This document shows positions 52,028 through 60,628 of a stretch of 64,000 bases of DNA, in pieces. Location of the stretch: positions 5,456,001 to 5,520,000 of the forward strand of contig NZ_CP132976.1 of the NCBI RefSeq assembly GCF_030864005.1. Reading direction: 5' to 3'. A program made the translations under genes and the position numbers. Position 1 is the stretch's first letter; the number at the start of each line of letters is the position of its first letter. The stretch comes from Achromobacter seleniivolatilans. Lineage in GTDB: Bacteria; Pseudomonadota; Gammaproteobacteria; Burkholderiales; Burkholderiaceae_B. The notes below the pieces were generated by a model that saw only the letters and a list, made by a program, of their open reading frames with translations, searched no databases and was not told the origin of the DNA.

Positions 52028-53068
52028 TTACACCGTGGCAATCGGCGTGACCGGCGAACCGATCGCATGCGGCAAGCGCAGCGGCGGGGCGGTCAGCATG
52101 AAGTGATGGCGGCCGTTGGCGTGCAGGAACTCCGCCAGGTCTTTCAGGTACCAAAGCTCTGCCAGCGGCAGACCTAGCTTGAACAGGCAGTGGTGATGCA
52201 GCGGCAGCATGGCGCGCGGGCCGGTCTTTTCGCGGGCGGGGTAGGCTTCCACCGCGTAATTGTCGGCGCAGATGGCGGCGATGCCGCTGTCCGTGATCCA
52301 TTGCAACAGCGCCGCGTCGGTGCCGTCCAGCGCGGCGCCGTAGGTGTGCAGCACCTGGGGGTCAGGCGTGCCGTTCATGGCGACGACGGCTTCGGCGTAG
52401 CCGGTGCGCAGCACCAGCATGTCGCCGGATTCGACAGTGATGTTGTCCGTCTTCAGAACGTGCATCAGCTCGGCGTACCCGATCAGCGTGCGGCCTGGGC
52501 CATAGTGGCGGAACAGGTCCACCAGCACGCCGCGGCCTTGCATGCCTTTTTGCGCCAGGTTTTCAACGCCCAGCTTTAATGCGGCGGACGGGCCGCCGCT
52601 ATTGCAGCCGCAGCCAGTGTGGTCGCCGTCGGCGGGACCCAGGATGTCCACGCCGGCTTGAAAGCCGTTGTAGTAGCGCAGTTCGGGCGTGCCGTCGCCG
52701 TCGGCGTCAAACAGCGCGCCCACGTGTGCCAGCGCGTCCCATTGGGTTGAGTACTGCATGGACAGCAACACCTGATCGTCGCTCAGTACGTCCACCGCGT
52801 CGGGGTTGACGTTGCGTAGCGGAAAGTTCAGGTAGGGCGTGTCCGCAAGTTTGGTCGGGCTCAACTGCGGCGGGTGACGGCGCGGATTGAGCACGTTGCC
52901 GCCGGGCAGGTCCAGCGGCAAGGACAGGCAGAACGTCTTGCCGGCGCGGATCTCGCGCGCGCCCTTCAAGACCTGTTCTTCGGTGATGAGATTCAGCCGG
53001 CCGAGTTGGTCGTCTGGCCCGAAGTCGCCCCAATTGGAGCCTTCGGGCCGGTGTTTCCAGCGCTGCAT
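52028..53068 (-). CDS. Cyclase-family (kynurenine formamidase-like) protein
   Basis: 346-aa protein of the cyclase/KynB family, metal-dependent hydrolases. The family's HxGTHxDxxxH motif is partly replaced: it reads STQWDALAHVG, keeping Asp and His. Other conserved parts are RGVLVDLF and GDMLVLRTGY. ATG at 53068, 4 bp after the pcaD-like stop. Its place at the end of a beta-ketoadipate operon suggests an accessory hydrolase, possibly on a lactone or formyl compound. Confidence 0.82.
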   Translation of the reverse strand: MQRWKHRPEGSNWGDFGPDDQLGRLNLITEEQVLKGAREIRAGKTFCLSLPLDLPGGNVLNPRRHPPQLSPTKLADTPYLNFPLRNVNPDAVDVLSDDQVLLSMQYSTQWDALAHVGALFDADGDGTPELRYYNGFQAGVDILGPADGDHTGCGCNSGGPSAALKLGVENLAQKGMQGRGVLVDLFRHYGPGRTLIGYAELMHVLKTDNITVESGDMLVLRTGYAEAVVAMNGTPDPQVLHTYGAALDGTDAALLQWITDSGIAAICADNYAVEAYPAREKTGPRAMLPLHHHCLFKLGLPLAELWYLKDLAEFLHANGRHHFMLTAPPLRLPHAIGSPVTPIATV

Positions 53069-53072
53069 GCGA

Positions 53073-53852
53073 TTACTCCGCAAGGAAGTCGACGACCGCG
53101 CGGGTGTAGGCTTCCGGTTGCTCCCAGTTCGAAATATGGGAGGTATTCAATTCCACGTAGCGTGCGCCCGGGATGGCGGCCGCAAGCTCCTTGCCCTGCG
53201 CCGGGGTGGCAGCCAGGTCATGGGTGCTGCTGATCACCAGCGTGGGCGCGGTGATGGCGGACACGTGTTCGCGGTAATCGGCGTCGCGCAGCGCGGCGCA
53301 ATTGGCGGAGTACCCTGCGTCCGGCGTGCGGCGCAGCATGTCGATCAGTACTTGGGTCAAGCCGGGTTCGGCGGCGCGGTAGCCATCGGTCAGCCAGCGT
53401 TCGACAAGCGTCGGCGCCATTTTTTCCAGCGTTTGCTCGGCGACTGCGGCAATGCGCGTGCTCCAGCCTTCGGCCGAACCAATGCGGGCGGCGGTGTTGC
53501 ACAGCACCAGTTTGCCTACAAGTTCCGGATGGGCCAGCGCCAGCGCAATGCCCGTCGGGCCGCCCATGGACAGGCCGCAGAAATGCGCGCGCTTGATGTT
53601 CAGGTGCGCCAGCAGTTCGGCCACATCATTGGCCAACTGCGTGAAGGTGTATTCGCCGTCGGGAATCGACGACTTGCCGTGGCCGCGGGTGTCATAGCGC
53701 AGCACGCGGAAATGCTTGGTCAGTTCAGGGATCTGACGAGCCCACATGTCGGAGCAGGTGCCCAGCGAATTGGAGAGCACGAGCACCGGCGCGTCGGCAG
53801 GGCCATCGATGACGTAGAACAGCCGTGCCTGGCTGAGTTCGGCGTAAGACAT
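53073..53852 (-). CDS. pcaD: 3-oxoadipate enol-lactonase
   Basis: Alpha/beta hydrolase of 259 aa that opens beta-ketoadipate enol-lactone to 3-oxoadipate. Nucleophile Ser in CGLSMGGPTGIAL; acid Asp near SSTHDLAATPA; His in NTSHISNWEQPEAY. Resembles PcaD/CatD, including SNSLGTCSDMWARQ. Context with CoA-transferase and muconolactone isomerase fits. Could be named catD. Confidence 0.9.
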   Translation of the reverse strand: MSYAELSQARLFYVIDGPADAPVLVLSNSLGTCSDMWARQIPELTKHFRVLRYDTRGHGKSSIPDGEYTFTQLANDVAELLAHLNIKRAHFCGLSMGGPTGIALALAHPELVGKLVLCNTAARIGSAEGWSTRIAAVAEQTLEKMAPTLVERWLTDGYRAAEPGLTQVLIDMLRRTPDAGYSANCAALRDADYREHVSAITAPTLVISSTHDLAATPAQGKELAAAIPGARYVELNTSHISNWEQPEAYTRAVVDFLAE

Positions 53853-53875
53853 GTGGGATTACCTCGGATAAAACA

Positions 53876-53898
53876 GCGGCCGCGCAAGGGCGGCCGCA
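53876..53898 (-). other. GC hairpin between YciI-like and pcaD genes
   Basis: GCGGCCGC (about 53877) repeats as GCGGCCGC at 53891 with a short loop; no T-run. Likely an mRNA-processing or attenuation hairpin inside the operon. Confidence 0.4.
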
Positions 53899-53904
53899 TC
53901 GGGA

Positions 53905-54201
53905 TTACAGATAGCAGGCGCCGTCGACGTAGGCTTTGCGCCAGCGCGTGATGGTCACGCGGTCGAACAGATTGGCTTGCGAGAACGGGTCGGCATCAAT
54001 GAACTGCTGCGCGGCTTCGCGCGTTTCCAGATCAACGATGTACAGGCCGCCGCCGGCGTCCTTGCCGTCGTCCTGCAACTTGGCGCCGCAGGCCAACAGC
54101 AACTGCTTGTTGGCGTCCAGGTATTCCAGGTGCGCCGCGCGATGCTGCTGGCGGACTTCCTGGTGGTTGGGCTTGTCGAAAGTTTCGATGATGTAGGGCA
54201 A
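53905..54201 (-). CDS. YciI-family dimeric alpha-beta barrel protein
   Basis: 98-aa YciI-like protein (PYIIETFDKPNHQEVRQQHRAAHLEYL; GGGLYIVDLETREAAQQFIDADPF). Conserved His in RAAHLEYL resembles the active-site residue of related chlorohydrolase and isomerase folds. 12 bp after the muconolactone isomerase-like gene. The fold is that of muconolactone isomerase, so it may be an extra isomerase or binding subunit. Function uncertain. Confidence 0.8.
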   Translation of the reverse strand: MPYIIETFDKPNHQEVRQQHRAAHLEYLDANKQLLLACGAKLQDDGKDAGGGLYIVDLETREAAQQFIDADPFSQANLFDRVTITRWRKAYVDGACYL

Positions 54202-54213
54202 GGAATGCTCCTT

Positions 54214-54489
54214 TCAGATCGCCGAGGGATGGCGCGCCAGCGCCGTGACGTTGATATCCATGTACGGGAACAGCGGCAGCGACGCCAGCAGCGTGTGCAG
54301 TTCGTCGTTGCTTTCGACGTCGAAGATGCTGACGTTGGCATAGCGGCCGGCGACGCGCCACAGGTTCTTCCACTTGCCGTCGCGTTGCAGCTGTTGCGCC
54401 AGGGCCTTTTCGTCGGCTTTCAGCTTGTCGGCGCGTTCAGCCGGCATGTCGACGGGCAGATTGACTTGCATTTGAACCATGTACAGCAT
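54214..54489 (-). CDS. catC: Muconolactone delta-isomerase
   Basis: 91-aa decamer-forming isomerase moving muconolactone to the enol-lactone. LYMVQMQVNLPVDMPAERADKLKADEKALAQQLQ and the C-terminal LPLFPYMDINVTALARHPSAI are diagnostic. ATG at 54489. Acts directly before the enol-lactonase product of 53073. Confidence 0.94.
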   Translation of the reverse strand: MLYMVQMQVNLPVDMPAERADKLKADEKALAQQLQRDGKWKNLWRVAGRYANVSIFDVESNDELHTLLASLPLFPYMDINVTALARHPSAI

Positions 54490-54546
54490 GAGGGATTCTC
54501 CAGGATGGCTGCCCCGGCACATGCCGGGGGCGCGGATCAGAAAAAA

Positions 54547-55191
54547 CTAAGCGGAAAACTTCAGGGGCAGGCCGGTCAGCGCCAGCAGCTCGTCGGCCGT
54601 GACGTCGCCAAACATATCGATGACGGTCACGCCGTCGGCGCGTATGTCGAACACGGCGACATCGGTGTACACGCGCGACACGCAACGCACGCCGGTCAGC
54701 GGGTACGTGCAGGCCTCGACCAGCTTGCTCTGGCCTTCGCGGGTTTGCAATTCCATCATCACAAACACGTCTTTCGCACCGATGGCCAGATCCATCGCGC
54801 CGCCCACGGCGGGGATGGCGTCGGGCGCGCCGGTGTGCCAGTTGGCCAGATCGCCGTGCTGCGACACCTGGAAGGCGCCCAGCACGCAGATGTCCAGATG
54901 GCCGCCGCGCATCATGGCGAACGAGTCGGCATGATGGAAGAACGAGCAGCCGGGCAGCTCGGTCACGGGCTGCTTGCCGGCGTTGATCAGGTCGTAGTCT
55001 TCTTCGCCTTTGGCGGGCGCGGGGCCCATGCCCAGCATGCCGTTTTCGGTATGCAGGATGACTTCGCGATCGGCGGGCAGGTGGTTGGCAACAAGCGTGG
55101 GCAGGCCGATGCCCAGGTTCACATAGGCGCCTTCAGGAATGTCTTGGGCGACGCGGGCGGCGATCTGGTCGCGGGTCAGTTTGGTGCTCAT
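54547..55191 (-). CDS. catJ: 3-oxoadipate CoA-transferase, beta subunit
   Basis: 214 aa. Catalytic glutamate in LHTENGMLGMGP; GIGLPTLVANHLP near the start. Forms a heterotetramer with the alpha subunit from the gene before, moving CoA from succinyl-CoA to 3-oxoadipate. 4-bp overlap with the alpha gene. PcaJ is the same family name; acetoacetate as substrate cannot be excluded. Confidence 0.9.
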   Translation of the reverse strand: MSTKLTRDQIAARVAQDIPEGAYVNLGIGLPTLVANHLPADREVILHTENGMLGMGPAPAKGEEDYDLINAGKQPVTELPGCSFFHHADSFAMMRGGHLDICVLGAFQVSQHGDLANWHTGAPDAIPAVGGAMDLAIGAKDVFVMMELQTREGQSKLVEACTYPLTGVRCVSRVYTDVAVFDIRADGVTVIDMFGDVTADELLALTGLPLKFSA

Positions 55192-55877
55192 TGCTGCTCC
55201 TTGGCGGCCGAAGTTGCGCCGATCTCGACGACGCGCTGCACGAAGATGCCGGGGGTGACGACGGTTTCAGGGTCCAGCGTGCCCAATTCAACGACTTCAC
55301 GCACTTGCGCCACGGCGACGCGCGCGGCGCTGGCCATGATGGGGCCGAAGTTGCGGGCGGTCTTGCGGTACACCAGGTTGCCCCAGCGGTCGCCGCGTTC
55401 GGCCTTGATCAGCGCGTAGTCGGCGTGCAGCGGATATTCCAGCACGTAGTGACGGCCATTGATCTCGCGGACTTCCTTGCCATCCGCCAGGGGCGTGCCG
55501 TAGCCGGTGGGCGAGAAGAAAGCGCCAATGCCGGCGCCGGCGGCGCGGATGCGCTCGGCCAGGTTGCCTTGGGGCACCAGTTCCAGCTCAAGCTTGCCGC
55601 TGCGGTACAGGCCGTCGAAAATCTGCGAGTCAGCCTGACGCGGGAACGAGCAGATGATCTTGCGCACGCGGTTGGCGCCCAGCAGGGCAGCCAGACCGGT
55701 CGTGCCGTTGCCGGCGTTGTTGTTGATGATGACCAGGTCTTTCGCGCCCTGTTCGAGCAGGGCGTCGATCAGTTCCATGGGTTGGCCGGCTGTGCCGAAG
55801 CCGCCGATCATGACGGTGGCGCCGTCGGGTACGTCCGCCAGGGCGGCCGCCGCGCTTGCAACAAGCTTAGAGATCAT
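55188..55877 (-). CDS. catI: 3-oxoadipate CoA-transferase, alpha subunit
   Basis: 229 aa. CoA-binding GGFGTAGQPMELIDAL and FFSPTGYGTPLADGK are typical; C-terminal VTPGIFVQRVVEI matches PcaI/CatI. First gene of the operon, with two 15-bp palindromes 33 bp and more upstream. Divergent from an IclR regulator. Confidence 0.9.
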   Translation of the reverse strand: MISKLVASAAAALADVPDGATVMIGGFGTAGQPMELIDALLEQGAKDLVIINNNAGNGTTGLAALLGANRVRKIICSFPRQADSQIFDGLYRSGKLELELVPQGNLAERIRAAGAGIGAFFSPTGYGTPLADGKEVREINGRHYVLEYPLHADYALIKAERGDRWGNLVYRKTARNFGPIMASAARVAVAQVREVVELGTLDPETVVTPGIFVQRVVEIGATSAAKEQQ

Positions 55878-55909
55878 GATGTTCGCTCATAGGTGGCGTG
55901 TCATAATTT

Positions 55910-55943
55910 GTTCTTACTTAGAACTTTCGTTCTTCTGAAGAAC
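55910..55943. promoter_or_regulatory. Two 15-bp palindromes, candidate PcaR-type operators
   Basis: GTTCTTACTTAGAAC at 55910-55924 and GTTCTTCTGAAGAAC at 55929-55943, starting 19 bp apart and both with GTTC-N7-GAAC arms (the second is a perfect 7+1+7 palindrome). They lie in the catI/IclR divergent region. From memory, P. putida PcaR binds 15-bp sites beginning GTTCGATAATC; the fit is inferred. Confidence 0.65.
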
Positions 55944-56072
55944 ATCGTTTCATGGGGAGTACACAGCGTCAAGCAAGCTGGCGCGGTGCAATCTCCAATG
56001 TTTGGGGTTGCCAGAATTGGCAACGAATCGCTCGCCACTGGCGGGCTTTTTACTCTTTGGTGCGACAGTCGG

Positions 56073-56855
56073 ATGGCCCAGCAAGAAACCCAGCAACCCA
56101 GTGACAGCTACGTCCAATCTTTTGCGCGCGGCTTGTCGGTGATCCGGGCTTTTGGTCCTGACCGCTCGCAGATGACCTTGTCCGAGGTTGCCGCCGTGAC
56201 GGGGCTGACCCGCGCTGGCGCGCGCCGCATTCTGCTGACGCTGGAGCATCTGGGTTACGTCACGGTGGAAGACCGCAAGTTTGCGCTGACGCCGCGTATT
56301 CTGGAGCTGGGTTACGCCTATCTGTCGGGCACGCCGTTGTGGAACCTGGCGCTGCCGTACATGGAAGAAGTGGCCGAGCTCACGCGAGAGTCGTGCTCGG
56401 TGTCTGTGCTGGAAGGCGCGGACATCGTCTACATCCTGCGCTTGTCTACCCACAAGGTCATGACCATCAACCTGGCCGTCGGCAGCCGGCTGCCCGCTTG
56501 GGTGACGTCGATGGGGCGCGTGTTGCTGGCCGGTCTGCCGGAAGCGGAGTTGGACCGTGTGTTGGCGATGAGCCAGATCCAGTCCTACACCGCCGACACC
56601 GTGACAGACATTGCGGAATTGAAGCGTGTGCTGGCCGGCGTGCGCGCCGACGGCTACGCCTGCGTGGCGCAGGAACTGGAGCCGGGATTGCAGTCGGTTG
56701 CCGTGCCCATCATCGATCGCAGCGGCCGAGTGATCGCTGCAATGAATGTCAGCGGGCACGCCAACCGCTTTTCGCGTGAAGCCATGCTGGCGGCATTCCT
56801 GCCGCCCTTGCGCCGCGCTGCCGACCAGATCAACCACGCGCTGCTGCGCCGCTAG
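56073..56855 (+). CDS. IclR-family regulator, PcaR/CatR-type activator
   Basis: 260 aa. HTH near 33-65 (TLSEVAAVTGLTRAGARRILLTLEHLGYV) and effector domain with SVSVLEGADIVYILRL and GSRLPAWVTSMGRVLLAGL, the hallmarks of PcaR/PobR-like IclR proteins. ATG at 56073 is preferred over a longer open frame from 55893. Divergent from the 3-oxoadipate CoA-transferase genes. Expected to activate them with 3-oxoadipate as effector. Confidence 0.88.
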   Translation: MAQQETQQPSDSYVQSFARGLSVIRAFGPDRSQMTLSEVAAVTGLTRAGARRILLTLEHLGYVTVEDRKFALTPRILELGYAYLSGTPLWNLALPYMEEVAELTRESCSVSVLEGADIVYILRLSTHKVMTINLAVGSRLPAWVTSMGRVLLAGLPEAELDRVLAMSQIQSYTADTVTDIAELKRVLAGVRADGYACVAQELEPGLQSVAVPIIDRSGRVIAAMNVSGHANRFSREAMLAAFLPPLRRAADQINHALLRR

Positions 56856-56908
56856 ACGTAGCGGGCGGCAAGGCTGGCGGTTGGGCTGGGCGAACATGGC
56901 AGCTGGAC

Positions 56909-57637
56909 TCAGATAGGGGCTACGCCCAAGGTCGTGCCGCCGCAGACATACAGCATCTGGCCGGTGACAAAACCATTGTCGGGCGACAGGAAGAACATGG
57001 CGGCGCGCGCCACGTCTTCGGGCGTGCCCAGGCGCTTGACGACGATACTGTTGATGATGCGTTCAGTCTGCGGCGCGCCTGCCGGATTGCTCTTGGTGAA
57101 GAGATCGGTAGCGATCGGGCCGGGACCGATGGCGTTGACGGTGATGCCGTCGCCGCCCAACTCCATGGCCAGCGTGCGGGTCAGGCCCACCAGGCCCGCC
57201 TTGGTGGCCGAATACACCACGCGATCCGGCTTGCCCAGCGCAGCGCGCGACGACATGTTCACGATGCGGCCAAAGCCCGCTTCGCGCATGGCCGGCAGCG
57301 CCGCTTGAACCAGGATCAGCGCGGTGCGCAGATGCAGGTTCACCACATAATCCAGATCCGCCAGCGTAGCCGTATCGGCCGTGCCGGGGCGGGTAGCGCC
57401 CGCGTTGTTCACCAGACCCACGATGTTGTAGGCCTCGGTCACTTCGCGGGCGACTTCCTTGGTGCGCGCTTCGTCAGTCAGATCGGCCTGATAAGAGACC
57501 AGACCCGCCGGCGGATTCTCGGGCAGCTTGTAGTCAATGTTGACGACTTTATGGCCCGCATCCAGCAGCATGCGGATGATGGCAGCGCCAATCCCGGCGC
57601 TGCCGCCGGTGACGAGATACGCAGTCTCTTTGCTCAT
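56909..57637 (-). CDS. SDR-family oxidoreductase, 3-oxoacyl reductase-like
   Basis: 242 aa. TGGSAGIG, NNAG, MSSRAALG with Ser, YSATKAG with Tyr/Lys, and C-terminal FVTGQMLYVCGG. Downstream on the same strand as AtoE (142 bp gap) and 3-hydroxyacyl-CoA dehydrogenase, so probably in their operon or with its own promoter. Likely acts on 3-oxo/3-hydroxyacyl compounds. Substrate unproved. Confidence 0.88.
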   Translation of the reverse strand: MSKETAYLVTGGSAGIGAAIIRMLLDAGHKVVNIDYKLPENPPAGLVSYQADLTDEARTKEVAREVTEAYNIVGLVNNAGATRPGTADTATLADLDYVVNLHLRTALILVQAALPAMREAGFGRIVNMSSRAALGKPDRVVYSATKAGLVGLTRTLAMELGGDGITVNAIGPGPIATDLFTKSNPAGAPQTERIINSIVVKRLGTPEDVARAAMFFLSPDNGFVTGQMLYVCGGTTLGVAPI

Positions 57638-57689
57638 ATCATTTCCCGTTCAACATAGAGAAAAACACCACCCCCAAACCCGCACCAGC

Positions 57690-57770
57690 GCCCCTCAAAG
57701 CGGGGACACCACCAGATCCGGCTCCGCCGGTCTGTAGGTGTCGCCCCTGGGGGAGCGCGCAAGCGCTGGG
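57690..57770. repeat. REP-like compound inverted repeat
   Basis: CCCC-N7-GGGG, then CAGATCCGGC/GCCGGTCTG enclosed by GACACC (57705-57710) and GGTGTC (57737-57742), then AGCGC-N4-GCGCT (57754-57767). The element fills the gap between the AtoE and SDR genes. It resembles intergenic repeats common in Burkholderiales; copies elsewhere cannot be seen from this window. It may also act as a terminator region. Confidence 0.6.
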
Positions 57771-57779
57771 GGGGGCCTA

Positions 57780-59120
57780 TCAATGGGTCATGTAACCCCA
57801 AGCCAGCACGGCGGTGATGTGGATCACGCCCACCCACAACATCATGATGACGGTGTAGCCCATCACATCACGCAGCTTCAGCTTGGACAGTGCCAGTGCC
57901 GGCAGAATCCAGAAGGGTTGCACCAGGTCGTTCCAGGCGTTGCCCAGCATGACGGCCATCGTGGTCTGGTTCAGCGCGCTGCCGATTTCTTTCGCGGCAT
58001 CGATCATGAACGGGCCTTGGATAACCCAGTGGCCACCTGCGGACGGCGCGAAGAAGTTGATGAAGAACGAACTGATCAGGCCCCAGAACGGCAGGGACGC
58101 CGGCGTAGCGAAGTCAACGAACACCTGCGAAATCGTCGTCACCAGGCCCGATGCGGCCATGATGGCCATGATGCCGGCGTAAAACGGATATTGCAGAATG
58201 ATCCCGGAGATCGTCTTGATGCCTTCGGTCAGCTTGGCCACGTAGGCGGCCGGCGTGCCCAGCAGGATGATGCCCAGGAACAGAATGATGAAGTTGATCA
58301 GGTTCAGGTCCAGCGAGCCGCCGTCCATGAAGTGGAAGGTGACGTAGGCGATGCCCAGCGCGCCGATCAGCATGCTCAGGATGCGGCTGTTGTTCAGCTT
58401 CGAGGCGATGGTGCCCTTTTCCAGCATGTCTTCGACGGCGCCGGATGTGTTGGCGTCGCGGTCGATGTTGGGGTCCACCTCAACAATCTTCTCGCCCTTC
58501 TTGGGGTGCAGCCACGCGTTGAGCAGCGGCAGCGTGATGATGATGACCAGGCTGGTGATCAGCATGGGCACCGAGAAGATGGTTTCCGACAGCGGGATGG
58601 TACCCATCTGCTTGGCAGTGGGGTGGTTCGGCGTGGCGACCAGCACGGGGATACTGGCCGACAGGCCCAGGCCGTACATGGTGAAGCCGCTGTAAGCTGC
58701 CGCGATGATCAGGGGGTAGTGCACGCCCTTGACCTTTAACGCCAGCTTCTTGGCGACGATGCCGCCGATGACAAGGCCAAAGCCCCAGTTCAGGTAGCTG
58801 CCAACGCCGCCGACCAACGTCGCCACGATGATGGCGGTGTGCGGCTTGTGCACATGGGCGACGATGCGGTTGAGCAGGCGGTCGGTGAGCGGGGCCGTGG
58901 CCAGCACATAACCCATGGCCAGAATCACGGCCATTTGCGTCGTGAACGCCAGCAGGCTCCAGAAGCCCTTGCCCCAGGCGCGGGTAACGTCGCCGATGCT
59001 TTGGCCTTCAATGCCCATGGCCAGCAGAACGGTGAGCAGCGTCAGCGCGATCGCGAAAACAAAAGGATCGGGCAGATACTTGCGCATCAGCTCGGTAAAG
59101 AATGAAGCTAATTTATTCAT
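57780..59120 (-). CDS. atoE: Short-chain fatty acid transporter, AtoE family
   Basis: 446-aa inner-membrane protein with about ten helices and FTELMRKYLPDPFVFAIAL-type N-terminus; GGHWVIQGPFMIDAAKEIG and LGNAWNDLVQPFWILP are AtoE family signatures. Expected to take up acetoacetate, butyrate or other C4 acids by proton or sodium symport. Followed by a reductase-like SDR; preceded by 3-hydroxyacyl-CoA dehydrogenase. Confidence 0.92.
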   Translation of the reverse strand: MNKLASFFTELMRKYLPDPFVFAIALTLLTVLLAMGIEGQSIGDVTRAWGKGFWSLLAFTTQMAVILAMGYVLATAPLTDRLLNRIVAHVHKPHTAIIVATLVGGVGSYLNWGFGLVIGGIVAKKLALKVKGVHYPLIIAAAYSGFTMYGLGLSASIPVLVATPNHPTAKQMGTIPLSETIFSVPMLITSLVIIITLPLLNAWLHPKKGEKIVEVDPNIDRDANTSGAVEDMLEKGTIASKLNNSRILSMLIGALGIAYVTFHFMDGGSLDLNLINFIILFLGIILLGTPAAYVAKLTEGIKTISGIILQYPFYAGIMAIMAASGLVTTISQVFVDFATPASLPFWGLISSFFINFFAPSAGGHWVIQGPFMIDAAKEIGSALNQTTMAVMLGNAWNDLVQPFWILPALALSKLKLRDVMGYTVIMMLWVGVIHITAVLAWGYMTH

Positions 59121-59296
59121 GGTGCCTCCAACAACTCCGTAGGCGGGTTCTTTAGTGTCTTATCCTGTCCGGCGCCGGGTGGCGGCGCGGGGCGGAATCA
59201 ACGATTGGTTTTCTTTGTGTGGTTGGGCTCGTGGCCCGATGGCGCGGTTGGCGGTTGCCCCCGCGCCTTATCTTTTGTGAATTCGAGAAGACGCTG

Positions 59297-60232
59297 TCAG
59301 GAGTCGCTGGCCTTGTTGTTCAGCCAAGCTGCCAGCTCGCCCAGCGTGGCGCTTTTTTCGCGCAGCACGCGTTCGCGGCGTTCGGGGCTCCAGGTGTAGA
59401 AGCCCTGGCCGCTCTTGGCGCCGATCTGGCCGCTTTCGACCTTGCTTTTCAGCAGCTCGGAAGGTTCCGTGCGGTTTTCCAGGTCTTTGTACAGATAGCT
59501 GGCGATCGCGTAGTGCACGTCGATGCCGTTCATGTCGCGCTGTTCCAGCGGACCGGACAGCGCCAGGCGGATGCCCAGGCTCCACTTGACGACTTCGTCG
59601 ATGTCTTCGGCGCTGGCCACGCCCTTTTCCAACAGCGAGATCGCTTCGCGCGCCAGCGCGTGCTGGATTCGATTGGCGATAAAGCCCGGGATGTCCTGGC
59701 GCACCAGCACCGGCCGCTTGCCGGCAAAACGCAGTGTCGCCATGACTTGGACGACCGTGTCTTCCGAGGTGTCGTCGTTGCGTACGACTTCAACCAGCGG
59801 AATCACGTCGGCGGGGGTGAAAAAGTGAGTGCCCACGAAACGGTCGCGGCGCGTGACGGCGCTGGCAATCGCGTTGATGGACAGGCCCGAGGTGTTCGTC
59901 GCAAACAGGGTGTGGGGCGCGCACAGAGCGTCAAGTTTGGCGAAGATACCGCGCTTGAGTTCCAGGTTTTCCGGCACGGCCTCGATCACCAGATCGCAGT
60001 TCGCGGCAGCGTCCAGGCTGGGTTCGAAACGGATGCGCCCGATGGCTTCCTGAACGCTGCCGGGGGCGTAGACGTTCAGTTGGCGGTCGATGGTGTGCAA
60101 GGCGCGCTCAAGGGCGCCTTCCATCGGATCAATCAGGACGACGTTGAGCCCCTTCGAGGCAAATAGTGCGGCAATGCCGCTACCCATGGCGCCTGCGCCG
60201 ATGATGGCGAGATTTTTGAGGGGAGTATCCAT
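59297..60232 (-). CDS. 3-hydroxyacyl-CoA dehydrogenase
   Basis: 311 aa, NAD-dependent. N-terminal Rossmann motif IGAGAMGSGIAALFAS; catalytic Ser/His region NTSGLSINAIA and VGTHFFTPADVIPLVEVV; C-terminal domain IANRIQHALAREAI. Oxidises L-3-hydroxybutyryl-CoA or longer 3-hydroxyacyl-CoA to 3-oxo. First gene of the set with atoE and SDR; a PcaR-like operator pair lies 119 bp upstream. Confidence 0.92.
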   Translation of the reverse strand: MDTPLKNLAIIGAGAMGSGIAALFASKGLNVVLIDPMEGALERALHTIDRQLNVYAPGSVQEAIGRIRFEPSLDAAANCDLVIEAVPENLELKRGIFAKLDALCAPHTLFATNTSGLSINAIASAVTRRDRFVGTHFFTPADVIPLVEVVRNDDTSEDTVVQVMATLRFAGKRPVLVRQDIPGFIANRIQHALAREAISLLEKGVASAEDIDEVVKWSLGIRLALSGPLEQRDMNGIDVHYAIASYLYKDLENRTEPSELLKSKVESGQIGAKSGQGFYTWSPERRERVLREKSATLGELAAWLNNKASDS

Positions 60233-60350
60233 GATGATTCGCTCGGTCCTTGCTGGCGGCTGCGCTGCAGGCGGGCACGGCGGGGAATCAGGGTGCTTTC
60301 TGTCTCGTCCGTGGGTGCCTTTCTGTGCGGTGAGCCAGAAAAATCATTTT

Positions 60351-60384
60351 GTTCTATATGCGAACATTTGTGCGTATATAGAAT
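60351..60384. promoter_or_regulatory. Two PcaR-like operator sites upstream of the 3-hydroxyacyl-CoA dehydrogenase
   Basis: GTTCTATATGCGAAC at 60351-60365 (GTTC-N7-GAAC) and a weaker GTGCGTATATAGAAT at 60370-60384, 19 bp apart as in the catI region. A wider inverted repeat TTCTATATGCG/CGTATATAGAA spans 60352-60383. Nothing else is apparent in the 60233-60628 gap, apart from a stem CTCGGG...CCCGAG near 60617-60639. Confidence 0.6.
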
Positions 60385-60628
60385 TTCTGGATGGAATAGT
60401 ACTAAAAGTTGCCGGGGGTGGACAAATGGGGGATTTGAGGTGTTCGGTGGGTGGACGGTGACGCTGGGCCCTGCGCGGGGCAGCGGTGTCTTCCGCCGTG
60501 TCTATGCAACGAACAGGAAGGTGGCGTGCCCATGCAGCAGGATGGGCTACGCGAGGGATGCCGTTGCTATCGCGCTGGCATCCTCGCCCAGAACCCATCG
60601 GGTCACCGGAAGGCCCTCGGGTTGGCGG

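Noticed and set aside
53977..55419. 480-codon plus-strand open frame over the catC/catJ/catI region
   Set aside because: It crosses several genuine minus-strand genes and their spacers; no family motif.
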